Of a stretch of 64,000 bases of DNA, positions 26,066 to 34,913 are shown in pieces (position 1 is the first letter of the stretch; every line of letters starts with the position of its first letter). This DNA is from VRUE01 sp963728365. GTDB taxonomy: Bacteria; Actinomycetota; Thermoleophilia; Solirubrobacterales; 70-9. The stretch is taken from contig CAVSJI010000001.1 in NCBI GenBank assembly GCA_963728365.1, forward strand, positions 1,240,001 to 1,304,000, written 5' to 3'. A model generated the notes under the pieces. That model was given only the letters and a program-made list of their open reading frames with translations, did not search any database and had not been told where the DNA came from. The translations under genes were made by a program, and so were the position numbers.

Positions 26066-26582
26066 CTCGATCTCTCCTCCGCTGTCAACCTGGACCCGGA
26101 GGCGAAGGCTACGGCGTACCTCCGGCGGAACGGCTGGCCGGGCCTCAACCCAGAACCGCCTTGGCGTTGCGGCGCGAGGTCTCGGTGATCGTGCGGCGGG
26201 AGGGCTTTCGTGAAATAGCGAGAGTGAGGTTCGAACCCGCGACCTTCGGGTTATGAGGATGGTCCGTAAGACCCGCTGGGCTACGTGGAGCCCAGTTTCA
26301 AGCGGTTTTCGCAAGATCGAGCTACGTGGGGATCGTCTGGAATCCGTGGGGCACCTTGCCCCATTTCTTGCCCCAGCAGACCTGCTTGGGCTCATGCTGC
26401 TTCCGTATGAGGACGCGATTCGCCCGATCGATGCAGACCGATCCGATACCTCTGTCGAGGGGCTACCAAGATGGCCGCCGGTCAGCCAGCCCAAGAGCCC
26501 GACTGGCCCGGCCGGAATGTCCTACCCGAGAGAGAAGCGGGATGCGCGGCGATTGTGCGCCGCGATCAAAGACCGCGCGGCT
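26066..26582. other. non-coding stretch holding att-like copy B and an integrase 3' stub
   Basis: Apart from att-like copy B (26203-26296) this stretch has a stub at about 26338-26379 whose minus strand encodes WGKKWGKVPHGF and a stop, like the end of a tyrosine integrase. A similar stub lies near copy D. No intact gene was seen between 26300 and 26582. Confidence 0.55.
26203..26296 (-). repeat. att-like copy B: decayed tRNA-Met(CAU)
   Basis: The minus strand reads CTCATAACCCGAAGGTCGCG followed by GGTTCGAACCTCAC and TCTCGCTA. The anticodon loop is CTCATAA and the 3' half is clear. The 5' half (CGTAGCCCAGCGGG...) is only partly tRNA-like: it cannot pair in the anticodon stem, and its acceptor strand does not match. 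GAGGGCTTTCG beyond the 3' end matches copies A and D. Confidence 0.72.
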
Positions 26583-26882
26583 TCACGGTCCAGCTTTGGC
26601 GTAGCTGCGCTGACCGGACACCGATCCGTCGCGCCGGTGCACGACGTACTCGCCCTTCGCGCGCCTGGCCAGATGCCTCGCCCTGGGGATCGCCTCCTTC
26701 TTGGTCGAATACCCCTTGCCCTGCTTGGCGCCGTCGAGTTGGACTATCCAGCGCCCATCGTCTGCCTGCACAACCTCGATCAGCGGGCGATTACGCGCTG
26801 CTCCGCCGTCCTTGCCGCGCTTCTTGCGCGACGCACTCGCCACTCGCCGCTTTTTCCGGCCCGATTTCCGCTTCTGGGCCAC
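26583..26882 (-). CDS. DUF2188-like small basic protein
   Basis: A 99-residue protein with a Lys/Arg-rich N-terminus (KRKSGRKKRRVASASRKKR). The DUF2188-type core follows: VVQADDGRWIVQLDGAKQGKGYSTKKEAIPRARHLARRAKGEYVVHRRDGSVSGQ. The core is a small alpha/beta unit of unknown function, frequent in actinobacteria and mobile DNA. Its ATG lies inside the 3' end of the MerR-like gene (overlap about 100 bases), so one of the two boundaries may be wrong. Confidence 0.6.
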   Translation of the reverse strand: MAQKRKSGRKKRRVASASRKKRGKDGGAARNRPLIEVVQADDGRWIVQLDGAKQGKGYSTKKEAIPRARHLARRAKGEYVVHRRDGSVSGQRSYAKAGP

Positions 26883-27604
26883 AGTGGTCGATCGCCACGG
26901 GACTCCGTCATCAAACGGCTCGAGTTGGATAGCTCGTGAGCAAGCGCATCGAGGCTCTCCACGTGCTCGGGAGCCACGACGGCCCGGGTACGGGCGAGCG
27001 TCGCAGCGAGCAGAGCGAACAGGCGTCCGGCGTGCCCCTGGGCCGCCTCTGACAAAACTGCCTTCTCATGGGTCGGAGCATCGGAAAGGGCAAAGGCCCT
27101 GATCAAAGCGGCGCTGTAGAAGCGACGGGCTCCCTCGTCCCGAAAGCACGGCAAGAGCTCTTCGTCGGCCCAGCGACGAACCTGACGCTCGCTCAGATCC
27201 GTCAGGCGAGCAAGCTGACCAACGGTCAACGGGTATCCATCCTCCTTGCCCAGCACCTTGGATGGATCGGCGACCACCCGGCGCTCTTGATCGCTCAGAA
27301 GGTCGCTGAGGGCGGCGACGTAAGGCAATTGGAGTTCTCGCTGGTTCGCCTGCAGCTCGCGCTGAGCCTGCGAAACGGTGCGTCGCGCAGCCGGTGAGTC
27401 GAGCAGCTCGCGCTGGACATCGGAGAGGCGGTCGGGAGAGAAGCTCCGCGCCCAGCGGGCAATGGCGATCCGCTCCCGATCGGGAAGCTCAGGCCGGTCG
27501 ACAAAGCCAGCCTGCAGCTCGCCATCGAGCAGATAGCCCCGGCGACGATGGTCGAGCCTCGTTCGACGCTGCGTCTTCCTGTCGGTTGCCGGTCGCGCTT
27601 GCAT
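26780..27604 (-). CDS. MerR-like helix-turn-helix protein
   Basis: About 274 residues from the ATG at 27604; the frame open further upstream has no support. The centre (YPLTVGQLARLTDLSERQVRRWADEELLPCFRDEGARRFYSAALIRAFALS) is a MerR-like winged helix. Before it lies a charged helical part (RTVSQAQRELQANQRELQLPYVAALSDLLSDQERRVV); after it comes a helical C-terminus. It is probably a regulator of this islet between copies B and C. The target is unknown. Confidence 0.6.
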   Translation of the reverse strand: MQARPATDRKTQRRTRLDHRRRGYLLDGELQAGFVDRPELPDRERIAIARWARSFSPDRLSDVQRELLDSPAARRTVSQAQRELQANQRELQLPYVAALSDLLSDQERRVVADPSKVLGKEDGYPLTVGQLARLTDLSERQVRRWADEELLPCFRDEGARRFYSAALIRAFALSDAPTHEKAVLSEAAQGHAGRLFALLAATLARTRAVVAPEHVESLDALAHELSNSSRLMTESRGDRPLWPRSGNRAGKSGEWRVRRARSAARTAEQRVIAR

Positions 27605-27647
27605 AACCCATAATCTAGCAGGCTTACAAACGTTTGTTAGGGAAAAT

Positions 27648-28031
27648 CTACGGCCAGGCCAGAATCCGCCAGCCACTCCCCTGGCGCTCACCGACACCCA
27701 CGAGCATGTCGTCGACCGCAATAGACTCACCGACCTTTGCGGCCGGGAGCCGAAAGATCCGAGGCGCACCCCGTACAGCTTCAAACGGCAGCGGATCATC
27801 GTCGAGCAGGACGAGCACCCCGGTAAAGGCGTTTTCCGCCGCATCGCCTGCGAAGCAGACCTCCCGGATCTCTTCTGGGTCGGCCTCGTCGGGATGGAGG
27901 TCGGTCGCGTATAGACCAGGGCCGTAACGTGCTTCCGTGTAGTGGAAGCGATAGACGACTCTCAACTGGGAGACGACCGCGGAGCCGTGTTGGGAGTTGG
28001 AGTACCGAAGCGACGACCGTAACTGGCGCAA
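27648..28031 (-). CDS. hypothetical protein, start uncertain
   Basis: The frame ends GVGERQGSGWRILAWP, and YATDLHPDEADPEEIREVCFAGDAAENAFTGVLVLLDDDPLPFEAV looks protein-like. The start shown is a TTG at 28031; another TTG at 27965 would give 105 residues. The ATG at 28286 is rejected because it lies well inside the divergent gene. No family is recognised. Confidence 0.4.
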   Translation of the reverse strand: MRQLRSSLRYSNSQHGSAVVSQLRVVYRFHYTEARYGPGLYATDLHPDEADPEEIREVCFAGDAAENAFTGVLVLLDDDPLPFEAVRGAPRIFRLPAAKVGESIAVDDMLVGVGERQGSGWRILAWP

Positions 28032-28065
28032 TATGGATCGTCGCTGACTCGGAGGCCGCGGACTG

Positions 28066-30171
28066 ATGAACCTCAGAGGTTTGGCAGGTCCGCTGCGGAC
28101 CGTTTCGTTCCGGGCGTGGCGGTCCCTTGTGGCGTATGTCCCCGGTGGACGAGTCCACGCGTTTGGGGGCGGTGCCGGACAGATCGGCGCGATTCTGGTC
28201 GTGAATCTCGACAGGCAGCCCGAGCGGTGGCGGCGTGTTTCCAGAGAGCTTCGTCGCTTCAAAACGGCGGAGGGCTTGCCGCTCACTTCGTTGACGAGGC
28301 GGCTCGTTGCGATCGACGCTCGCGATGGTCGCGCCGTTGCGGCGACGGCCGATGTCGACGCGATGTATCGAATCGCCGATCAGCTGTACGTCCATCCTGA
28401 TAGGCGGCTGGCTGAATGTTTCGCGGAGGACGAGCCGGTGCGGATGACGCGACAGGAGCTTGCTGTCGCGCGCTCACATGTTGAAGCCTGGAAGACGATC
28501 GCGTCTGAGGTCAACGACTACGTCCTCGTGCTTGAGGATGACGTTTGGTTTACCCCCGGCGCTGCTGCGATCATTGATCGTGCCTGGAAGGCGGCACTCG
28601 ATCGGTGTTCAGCCGTCGGTGGCCTGAAGCTGTTGTACCTCTCGTACTCTGACGCTGGCGGAATGGCGATCCGCGAAGAGCCTTGCGACCTCCTCTTTCG
28701 GCCGGCGCGGGGGCTCTTGTTCCTCTCGGGATATGTCCTCTCACGTCAAGGGGCCGAAGCCCTGCTCCGCGCGATGCCAGTTATCGGGCCGGTTGATCTA
28801 TGGATCAACTACCGATTCTCCGACCTAGGGGCTCTCGCTCTAACGTCGCCTGCAATCGCACAGAGGCATGACGGCGGGTCGGATAACTCCTATTCTGTCT
28901 TGCCCTTCTTGGCCCGTGCCGGAATCGTTGATTCGGAGCAGGCCGCGGCACCCCCTGATCTGTCCAGGGCCGGTCCGGTGCTCGCATGGACGGCGAGCGC
29001 GGAGCGCGACGGTCTCGCGATGGCGCTATCGATGCTCGGTCTGCGCGTACGCGCGTTCGACGGCGATGAGGAACTGATGGACAAGCGGACGCTGCAACGA
29101 GAGCTAGCATCGTTCGATGCCTTGGTTGATCCGCCGCTGGCTCCCTCCGCGATAGCGGCAGTCGCAAGTGAGGATCCGGTGATACTTCTAGAAGGCGGCT
29201 CGCGAATCCCCGTTGACCTGGCGCCCGAACAGCTCTCGTCGCGACGCTCGGCCGTTCTTGCTCCAGGCGATGAATGGTCGTGGGATTTGCTCTGCGGAGT
29301 CCTAGGTGTCGTCCCGCCCGCGGATGCTTTCCCAGCGGGTTCGCCGCGTGCACTCGGTGTCTTTCGTAGCGCCCGACACATTGCGCGTGAAAAATCTGCT
29401 GTCCGAGCACGCCGGGACTCCAGCCCGATGGACGAGTCTCCATGGGTCCTGCCACCAACGTGCGGCTGGCGCCCAGCAGAAAATCTGAGTCGTCGACCGC
29501 GGAAGATAGGGCGACCGATCGTCGAATCGTCCATGACAACCGCGACGGAGTCCCTGCCCAGTCTCGTCGAGACCTTTCCCGGCAACTTGGCGTCGTTCGA
29601 TCGGGATCACATTCGGTACAACGATCAGGGGGCGGAGTTGACTATCGACGCATCTCAGACCGGATTGCGGCCTTACCGGTCAGGCGCCTTCACGTCGGCG
29701 AGAACCTTCACATACGGGCGCTTTGAAGCCGAGGTTCGGGCCGCTCGAGGGTCTGGACTTGTCACTGGATTCTTCCTTCACCGCGGCGACCCTCGGCAGG
29801 AGATCGACATTGAGTTGCCAGGAACCGCGCCAGATCAGATGCTGGCCAACGTCTACTTCAACCCCGGGGACGAGGGCGCAGCGCTCGGGTACGGCTACCG
29901 CGGCTCACCTTGGCGCGTCGCTCTCGGCTTCGACGCTACGGCGGACTTCCATCACTACGCGATCGAGTGGGGGCACGACCGCATCGTGTGGCTGGTGGAT
30001 CACAGGGTGGTGCACGAACGAGTCGGTTGGGATCCCACCCCCATCCCTCACTTGGGCATGCGACTTCACGGCAACCTCTGGGCTCCCCGCGCCGAAGAAC
30101 TTGCTGGGCGCGTTGACCGGCGCAGTCTGCCGGCGCGCGCGGGGTTTAGGAATGTACGGGTAACCACATAG
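28066..30171 (+). CDS. fusion protein: GT25 glycosyltransferase plus GH16 glycosidase
   Basis: A 701-residue two-domain protein. Residues about 40-300 are a family 25 (LPS-type) glycosyltransferase: GAILVVNLDRQPERWRRVSREL opens it, LAVARSHVEAWKTI and DYVLVLEDDVWFTPGA carry the acidic nucleotide-sugar site, and LLFLSGYVLSRQGAEALLRAM follows. Residues about 500-700 are GH16: YRSGAFTSARTFTYGRFEAEVRAARGSGLVTGFFL, with the catalytic EIDIE in PRQEIDIELPG, then DFHHYAIEWGHDRIVWLVDHRVVH. A middle region (300-500) is unrecognised. There is no signal peptide, so the GH16 part would be cytosolic unless processed. It is flanked by att-like copies B and C, indicating acquired cargo. Confidence 0.78.
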   Translation: MNLRGLAGPLRTVSFRAWRSLVAYVPGGRVHAFGGGAGQIGAILVVNLDRQPERWRRVSRELRRFKTAEGLPLTSLTRRLVAIDARDGRAVAATADVDAMYRIADQLYVHPDRRLAECFAEDEPVRMTRQELAVARSHVEAWKTIASEVNDYVLVLEDDVWFTPGAAAIIDRAWKAALDRCSAVGGLKLLYLSYSDAGGMAIREEPCDLLFRPARGLLFLSGYVLSRQGAEALLRAMPVIGPVDLWINYRFSDLGALALTSPAIAQRHDGGSDNSYSVLPFLARAGIVDSEQAAAPPDLSRAGPVLAWTASAERDGLAMALSMLGLRVRAFDGDEELMDKRTLQRELASFDALVDPPLAPSAIAAVASEDPVILLEGGSRIPVDLAPEQLSSRRSAVLAPGDEWSWDLLCGVLGVVPPADAFPAGSPRALGVFRSARHIAREKSAVRARRDSSPMDESPWVLPPTCGWRPAENLSRRPRKIGRPIVESSMTTATESLPSLVETFPGNLASFDRDHIRYNDQGAELTIDASQTGLRPYRSGAFTSARTFTYGRFEAEVRAARGSGLVTGFFLHRGDPRQEIDIELPGTAPDQMLANVYFNPGDEGAALGYGYRGSPWRVALGFDATADFHHYAIEWGHDRIVWLVDHRVVHERVGWDPTPIPHLGMRLHGNLWAPRAEELAGRVDRRSLPARAGFRNVRVTT

Positions 30172-30208
30172 CCCTTCGACGCCGATGAACCACTGAGACG
30201 ATCGCGGG

Positions 30209-30296
<88 letters not shown>

Positions 30297-30324
30297 CTCC
30301 GGGGTCTCGGCTATCTCCGGCCGA

Positions 30325-31812
30325 TCAGGTCTTGGCAATCGCGATCCCGAGCGCGACCAAGGCGGCAAGCAGGACCACGATGGTCACCACCAGGCTGGTC
30401 CTGATCGCGCGCTTCGCCCCCTCCAGGCTCTCCATCGTCTCGATCGATTCGATGTCCTGTTCGGAGAGGGTGTCCCGGTAGAGGGCGAGATCGTCGCGAA
30501 ACGATCCGAGGAGCCGATATGCCGCCGGGTATTCCGCCACCAGCGCGATCACGCCCGAGGCGATGAGCAGCGCCCCAACCAGGAGCAGGAGCAGGGTCGC
30601 AGCCGACGGGGAAAGGGCGTCGCCGCTCCTGGCGATGAGGATGCCGGCGGCGGCAGCCGCTTGCACGATCACCCGCTCCAGGCTTTTCGCCCCGGCGGTC
30701 CGGCCGGCCTCGGCCGCCGCCCGGCCGGCGGCCACTGCCGCGTCCCTGACCGAGCGGCGGGTCGCCATCGCCTCAGCCATCTGGTCCTGGCGCAGAGCGT
30801 TGAGCAGGGTGCGCGCGGTCCCCAGCGCTGGCCGCGCCGCGTGCGGCAGATCGGCGCTGCCGAAGACGGCAAGGGCGACCGCTCGCTGGACGGCGTAATA
30901 GCGGCCCGGGTCGCGCTCTTCCATCGCCCACTCCCAGAGGGTGAGCTCGTCGTCCACCTTCTCGCGAGGATCGGCGGGAAGGTCGAAGTGGGCGAGTCGC
31001 TGCCCTTCGAAGGACACGGCGGGAACGTCGCCCGAAGTGTCCACCTCGTCGGCCAGCCACAACCACGCCAGCCCGGCGACCACTCCTGTCATCAGCTGCC
31101 CGATCGCCTTCAGCGAATCGCCTCCCTCTCCTACCGGGACGAGAGCCTCTGGAATCGGCAGCTGCGGCAGGCCGTCCCGGTGTGAGCTCCACCACTCCCG
31201 CGAGCAGCCGAAAACAGTCAGCTCGCCCGGCGCCGGAGCCGCGCCCACCGCCTTCGGACCGCACAGATGGAGGTCGCCTGCCTCGATCGCGTCGGTGCCG
31301 GCGTCGCCGACCACGAGCGTCTCCCGGCAGCCCCGCGAGAAGATCGATGTGAGGACCGCCAGCCAGCTCCGCTCCAGCTTCTCGCGCAGGCTCGCCTCGG
31401 TGCGGATCCAGCGGACCCCGGTCTCAGCCGGATCGTTGACCACCGCCAGCTCCGCCTCCACCTCGTAATTCTGGAGCTGCTCCAACACCCACCTGGCGTC
31501 GCCGCGTTCCTTCGCCCGTTCGAACTCGTCGACCTCGGCAAAGACTTCATAGGGCCGTTCGGTCGGCCGGATGACCGAAGTGCCGTGTGGCTCGCCGTCG
31601 ATGCGGACCTCCTGCGCGTTGACCGCAATCACGAATTTGAAGCGGACCGGCAGGCCGATCAGCTGCCGCAGCGTGTCTCCGGGGAGCAGCGTGACGACCG
31701 GCAGCCGCAGCTCCCATCTGGCGGAGTCGATCGCGTCGGCGGGCTTGCCCTGACCAGCGGAGGCAACCGCGAGGCCTTCGACGACTTCGACGGCTTGTCC
31801 CAGCTTCTCCAC
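30325..31812 (-). CDS. large membrane-anchored protein, partner of the NdpA-like protein
   Basis: About 495 residues from a GTG at 31812; the longest frame begins at 31875 inside the upstream gene, and a CTG or TTG overlapping its stop is also possible. The first 300 residues are soluble alpha/beta sequence (LRLPVVTLLPGDTLRQLIGLP, YEVEAELAVVNDPAETG, CRETLVVGDAGTDAIEAGDLHLCGP). The C-terminus has helices (GRAAAEAGRTAGAKSLERVIVQ) and at least two membrane segments: ATLLLLLVGALLIASGVIALVAEY and SLVVTIVVLLAALVALGIAI. No family is recognised. It forms a two-gene unit between att-like copies C and D. Confidence 0.6.
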   Translation of the reverse strand: MEKLGQAVEVVEGLAVASAGQGKPADAIDSARWELRLPVVTLLPGDTLRQLIGLPVRFKFVIAVNAQEVRIDGEPHGTSVIRPTERPYEVFAEVDEFERAKERGDARWVLEQLQNYEVEAELAVVNDPAETGVRWIRTEASLREKLERSWLAVLTSIFSRGCRETLVVGDAGTDAIEAGDLHLCGPKAVGAAPAPGELTVFGCSREWWSSHRDGLPQLPIPEALVPVGEGGDSLKAIGQLMTGVVAGLAWLWLADEVDTSGDVPAVSFEGQRLAHFDLPADPREKVDDELTLWEWAMEERDPGRYYAVQRAVALAVFGSADLPHAARPALGTARTLLNALRQDQMAEAMATRRSVRDAAVAAGRAAAEAGRTAGAKSLERVIVQAAAAAGILIARSGDALSPSAATLLLLLVGALLIASGVIALVAEYPAAYRLLGSFRDDLALYRDTLSEQDIESIETMESLEGAKRAIRTSLVVTIVVLLAALVALGIAIAKT

Positions 31813-31823
31813 CAACTCGGCGC

Positions 31824-32774
31824 TCAGTCGTATCGCTCCTCGGGCTGCTGCTCGAAGTCGATCTGCGCCCGCCACTTTTCGCCGGGCAGCTGCTCGAGCG
31901 TGACCTTCCGCCTCATCTGCCCGGCGGCTCCCTTGATCGTGATCCCTTCCGCCTCGATCGTCCGCGTGAGCTGGACCTCCTTCGGAGCGATCTGTTTCAC
32001 CACGTGGGTCTCGGAGGCGATCGCGGCCTCGATCTTCGCGCGGGCGTCGTCGGGCAGCAGCGAGTCGACCTCGTCGAGAAACGCTTGGACGGTCCCAGCC
32101 TCGGTCGCTTCGAAACGGGGAGCGATCTGGGCCAGGCCCTCCGGGTCGACTTTGCGGACGGCACGGATCAGCTCTCGGGCGCCGACCGCGGGTGGCGCCA
32201 TCTGCCGGATCTCTAGCGCGCGCAGGAAGTACTGGGAGGCGGCTCCGCCGGATTTCTCGCCAACGATCACCTCGCTGCCGGAGCGCGTGTCGGGGCTCGC
32301 GGCACCCTTCTGCAAGGTGCCCGTCAGCTCGAGTACGTCCTCGACCACCTTCAGGCTCACCTGTCCGTTTTCCCGAGCGAGCCTACCGGCGTGTCTCTCG
32401 ACGATGTCCAGCTTGAGGATCGCGACCCGCGGCCCTTCGGCGCTCGGCTGGCGCCTGAGGGCAACGAAGAGACCGGCTTTGGTGCGTAGGTCCATCCTCG
32501 CCTGGAGCTTCTCCGCGGCTCGATTGGCGGCGCCCTGGAAGTCGCTGCCCGTCTTCGTCTCCAGCTCTTCGAAAAGCGCCCTGCCCGCGTGGGGATGGAA
32601 CTCTGCCGGCGGCGCGTCTTCGGAGGCGGCCCTGCCAGTCAGGTCGGCGATGTGAGCCTCGAGGTAGTTGACCACCTCGGGCGACAGTGACGGGTGCAGT
32701 TCGCACCGAGGCTTGGCGGCACCCGCGGTCGGGTCAAGGTAAGCGTATGCCGCGACCTCAATTGAAGTACTCAT
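31824..32774 (-). CDS. NdpA-like (nucleoid-associated) protein
   Basis: A 316-residue soluble protein. EVVNYLEAHIADLTGRA, then FEELETKTGSDFQGAANRAAEKLQARMD and PRVAILKLDIVERHAGRL, resemble the core of NdpA/YejK 37-kDa nucleoid-associated proteins. PDDARAKIEAAIASE and the C-terminal IEAEGITIKGAAGQM strand pattern also fit. Such proteins bind nucleic acid; related folds occur in anti-phage two-gene systems. That comparison is an inference from pattern, not a search. It starts the two-gene unit that continues into the membrane protein. Confidence 0.5.
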   Translation of the reverse strand: MSTSIEVAAYAYLDPTAGAAKPRCELHPSLSPEVVNYLEAHIADLTGRAASEDAPPAEFHPHAGRALFEELETKTGSDFQGAANRAAEKLQARMDLRTKAGLFVALRRQPSAEGPRVAILKLDIVERHAGRLARENGQVSLKVVEDVLELTGTLQKGAASPDTRSGSEVIVGEKSGGAASQYFLRALEIRQMAPPAVGARELIRAVRKVDPEGLAQIAPRFEATEAGTVQAFLDEVDSLLPDDARAKIEAAIASETHVVKQIAPKEVQLTRTIEAEGITIKGAAGQMRRKVTLEQLPGEKWRAQIDFEQQPEERYD

Positions 32775-33340
32775 TCTTTCCTAGAGAAGATCACAGCAGG
32801 GACCTGAAGTCAATTGCCGAGTTGGAATCCCGCCAGTCCATCACGACGCTACGGGGGCAAAATGTGACAGGGAATGAAACGATGACTCGACGGGTCCCGG
32901 CTCAGCGGACCCGGCTGTGCAACCAGCGCGGGGGCACTTTGCGATTTCGGCGGCGGACGTAGGTGGACCGGCAGCCCCATTTCACGGGCTGGATCGACCT
33001 CTCTCGGACCTCACCTTGCCCCAGAGCTTGCCCCAGGGGCCATTTTGAACCCCTTTGTCTGCTCTCCAGAAAGGCGAAAACCCTGCGATTTGCAGGGCTT
33101 TCGCCGCATAGCGGGGGCAGGATTCGAACCTGCGACCTTCGGGTTATGAGAACGGCCCCATAGCCCCGCTGGAATCTCTTGCGGCGATTCTAGCGCGGAT
33201 TTCGCAGGAGCGAGATCACCCGAGATCACTGGGAATCCGTCGGGCCTGTTGCCCCATCTGTTGCCCCAGCGGCATCCCGATCCGATCCCCTGGAGAGCAA
33301 GGTCGCGCCTCGCTGCATACCCCATGGTAGATTTTCGACC
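32775..33340. other. non-coding stretch with att-like copy D and integrase stubs
   Basis: Between 32775 and 33010 nothing coding is evident. At 33013-33037 and 33248-33270 the minus strand encodes WGKLWGK- and WGNRWGNRPDGF-type stubs, like integrase C-termini. At 33073-33105 GGCGAAAACCCTGC and GCAGGGCTTTCGCC form a 14-bp stem with one mismatch and a 5-base loop, just outside copy D. Confidence 0.55.
33093..33190 (-). repeat. att-like copy D: tRNA-Met(CAU)-like site, probable element end
   Basis: The minus strand has AGCGGGG (about 33166-33172), then a short irregular part, then TCTCATAACCCGAAGGTCGC, AGGTTCGAATCCTGC and CCCCGCTA. The acceptor ends AGCGGGG and CCCCGCT can pair and the T arm is good. 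The D arm is missing, however, and CCGTT cannot pair with CCCGA in the anticodon stem, so it is not a working tRNA. It borders the large element to the right. Confidence 0.72.
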
Positions 33341-33700
33341 ATGTTTATCCGCGAGATTCGCCTTAGCCGCCAGATGCTGGAGATTCTCTCGGTCATGATC
33401 GAGGGTCGCGCCGAGGATCTTCACGGCCGCCTGATCGGGAAGAGAGCTGGAGTCTCAAGCGGGACGCTCTTCCCCGGCCTTGCCCGGCTAGAGACGGCCG
33501 GGTGGATTTCGAGCCGTGAGGAGGATGGCGATCCAGCCGTGCTGGGCCGGCCCCGCCAGCGCATCTACAAGCTGACTGGCCCAGGCGAGACGGCCGCCCG
33601 GGAGGAGATTGCCGAACTGGCCACCGTCCTTAACCGCGCTCTTGAAGTCGGGCCTGCGCCTCGTCGCGCACCCCAGACTCCTGCCCCCGGACTCATATGA
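33341..33700 (+). CDS. PadR-family transcription regulator
   Basis: A 119-residue winged-helix protein. RLSRQMLEILSVMIEGRAEDLHGRLIGKRAGVSSGTLFPGLARLETAGWISSREEDGDPAVLGRPRQRIYKLTGPGETAAREEI follows the PadR pattern, including SGTLFPGLARLE for the recognition helix and the RPRQRIYKLT wing. It is short at the C-terminus, as in PadR subfamily 2. Its stop overlaps the start of the next gene as ATGA, so it probably controls this pair. The start ATG lies directly beside att-like copy D. Confidence 0.85.
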   Translation: MFIREIRLSRQMLEILSVMIEGRAEDLHGRLIGKRAGVSSGTLFPGLARLETAGWISSREEDGDPAVLGRPRQRIYKLTGPGETAAREEIAELATVLNRALEVGPAPRRAPQTPAPGLI

Positions 33701-34269
33701 CCGTTGCCGTCTCCATAGTCCTGGCAATCGGCGTCGCGGCTGCCGTGACGCTGCTCGTAGATGAGATCAAAGCGCAGCTCCGCCGTCTTGCGATGGCGGT
33801 CGCAGGACTTGCCGCTAGCAGACTTCCGGACGAGCGCTCTCGAATAAATGCCTTCTCCAACTGGCGCGGCTACGTGGCATTCATCTGCGATGAGGAACAG
33901 CGACATCTCAGAGCTCTTTGGGAGGCGTTGGAGATGTTGGTGGTGGCACAACGGCAGATTCGGCGTGGATCAACCCCTATTGCCACCCGTGCATCCGCGG
34001 TCGAGTCGACGCGCCGCGGACCGCGGGTGGCCGTCGCCGAACTGGTGGCGATCGAGCAGTACATCCAGCGGGCGCAACGAAACGCGGTCCAGAACGGCGA
34101 GCCAGAGTTGGTCCGGGATCTAGGACGCCTTCTCGCTGGCGTCAGAAGACGAGTGGCGCCGGACGGGTCGACGGATGAGGAGGCAAAGACGTGGCTGGCA
34201 GAAGCTGCGACCGCCATCGAAGCCGGCGACGCCTATCCCGCCGAGATCCTTCGCCGCTTCCTCAAATAG
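33697..34269 (+). CDS. membrane-anchored helical protein paired with PadR
   Basis: A 190-residue protein with one N-terminal membrane segment (VAVSIVLAIGVAAAVTLLVDEI) and a soluble, mostly helical body (RGYVAFICDEEQRHLRALWEALEMLVVAQRQIRR ... AVAELVAIEQYIQRAQRNAVQN). No family is recognised. It is translationally coupled to the PadR-like gene. The two-gene pairing of a PadR regulator with a short membrane protein suggests a regulated accessory trait. Confidence 0.6.
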   Translation: MTVAVSIVLAIGVAAAVTLLVDEIKAQLRRLAMAVAGLAASRLPDERSRINAFSNWRGYVAFICDEEQRHLRALWEALEMLVVAQRQIRRGSTPIATRASAVESTRRGPRVAVAELVAIEQYIQRAQRNAVQNGEPELVRDLGRLLAGVRRRVAPDGSTDEEAKTWLAEAATAIEAGDAYPAEILRRFLK

Positions 34270-34404
34270 CGAACCCGCTGAGCGCGCATGGAGGGCGATG
34301 CGGGTCGGCAGGGCCAGCGCTGCGCCGAGGATCGCTCGCCCAGTTCGACCCTCCACTGACGCCCGCTTTCGGCGCTCAATAGCGGCCTCCGCTGTGCGAG
34401 GCGA

Positions 34405-34836
34405 CTAGGCTGCGGCCGGGTGACGCTGTGAAACAAAGACGTGCGAGAGCCGCGCTGCGGCCTCAGTCGTAGCCGTTGAGCCCTCATTTGCGGCAAGAGT
34501 CTCCAGATCCCCGAGAACCGCGTCAAGGCGCGCGAGTGCGCCCTGCTCAAGCTGCCCGGCATCTGCGTCCCCGGCGGGCCCATCGGAACTGCCCTGCAGG
34601 GCCATCTGGGCGAGATCAGGTCCGCGGTCGGAGTCGATCTGGCGAACGCCGACACTAAGCGCTGGCGTCACGAACGGCTTCTCGCCAGCAAGGACATCAC
34701 GATTTGCCTGCAACTGGTGCCTCGCATGGTCGATCGCCCAACGAGAGCGATCGCTGAGAGGGCTGCCTTCCGTGACCTGGCGACTGGCAGCGGCCAAATA
34801 CGTGGCAAGCAGGCTTGCTGAGATCTGAGCTGGCAT
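34405..34836 (-). CDS. hypothetical helical protein
   Basis: A 143-residue frame, largely helical by pattern (SLLATYLAAASRQVTEGS, RWAIDHARHQLQANRDVLAG, LARLDAVLGDLETLAANEG). The start has no good ribosome binding site. It lies 77 bases downstream of the metallopeptidase-deaminase gene on the same strand and could be its third partner. No family is recognised. Confidence 0.4.
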   Translation of the reverse strand: MPAQISASLLATYLAAASRQVTEGSPLSDRSRWAIDHARHQLQANRDVLAGEKPFVTPALSVGVRQIDSDRGPDLAQMALQGSSDGPAGDADAGQLEQGALARLDAVLGDLETLAANEGSTATTEAAARLSHVFVSQRHPAAA

Positions 34837-34913
34837 TTCTTAAGTCAACTTAGCAGGACGAGCATGCCCTGAGAAGCCCTGCAAGCGATGATGTGGGCAG
34901 AGTAAGCAGGGGC

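Noticed and set aside
33093..33190. Functional tRNA-Met gene
   Set aside because: The acceptor ends pair, but the D arm is absent and the anticodon stem (CCGTT versus CCCGA) cannot form.
33011..33424. Minus-strand frame with HNPKVAGSNPAPA
   Set aside because: That peptide is the well-known spurious translation of a tRNA 3' end; here it comes from att-like copy D.
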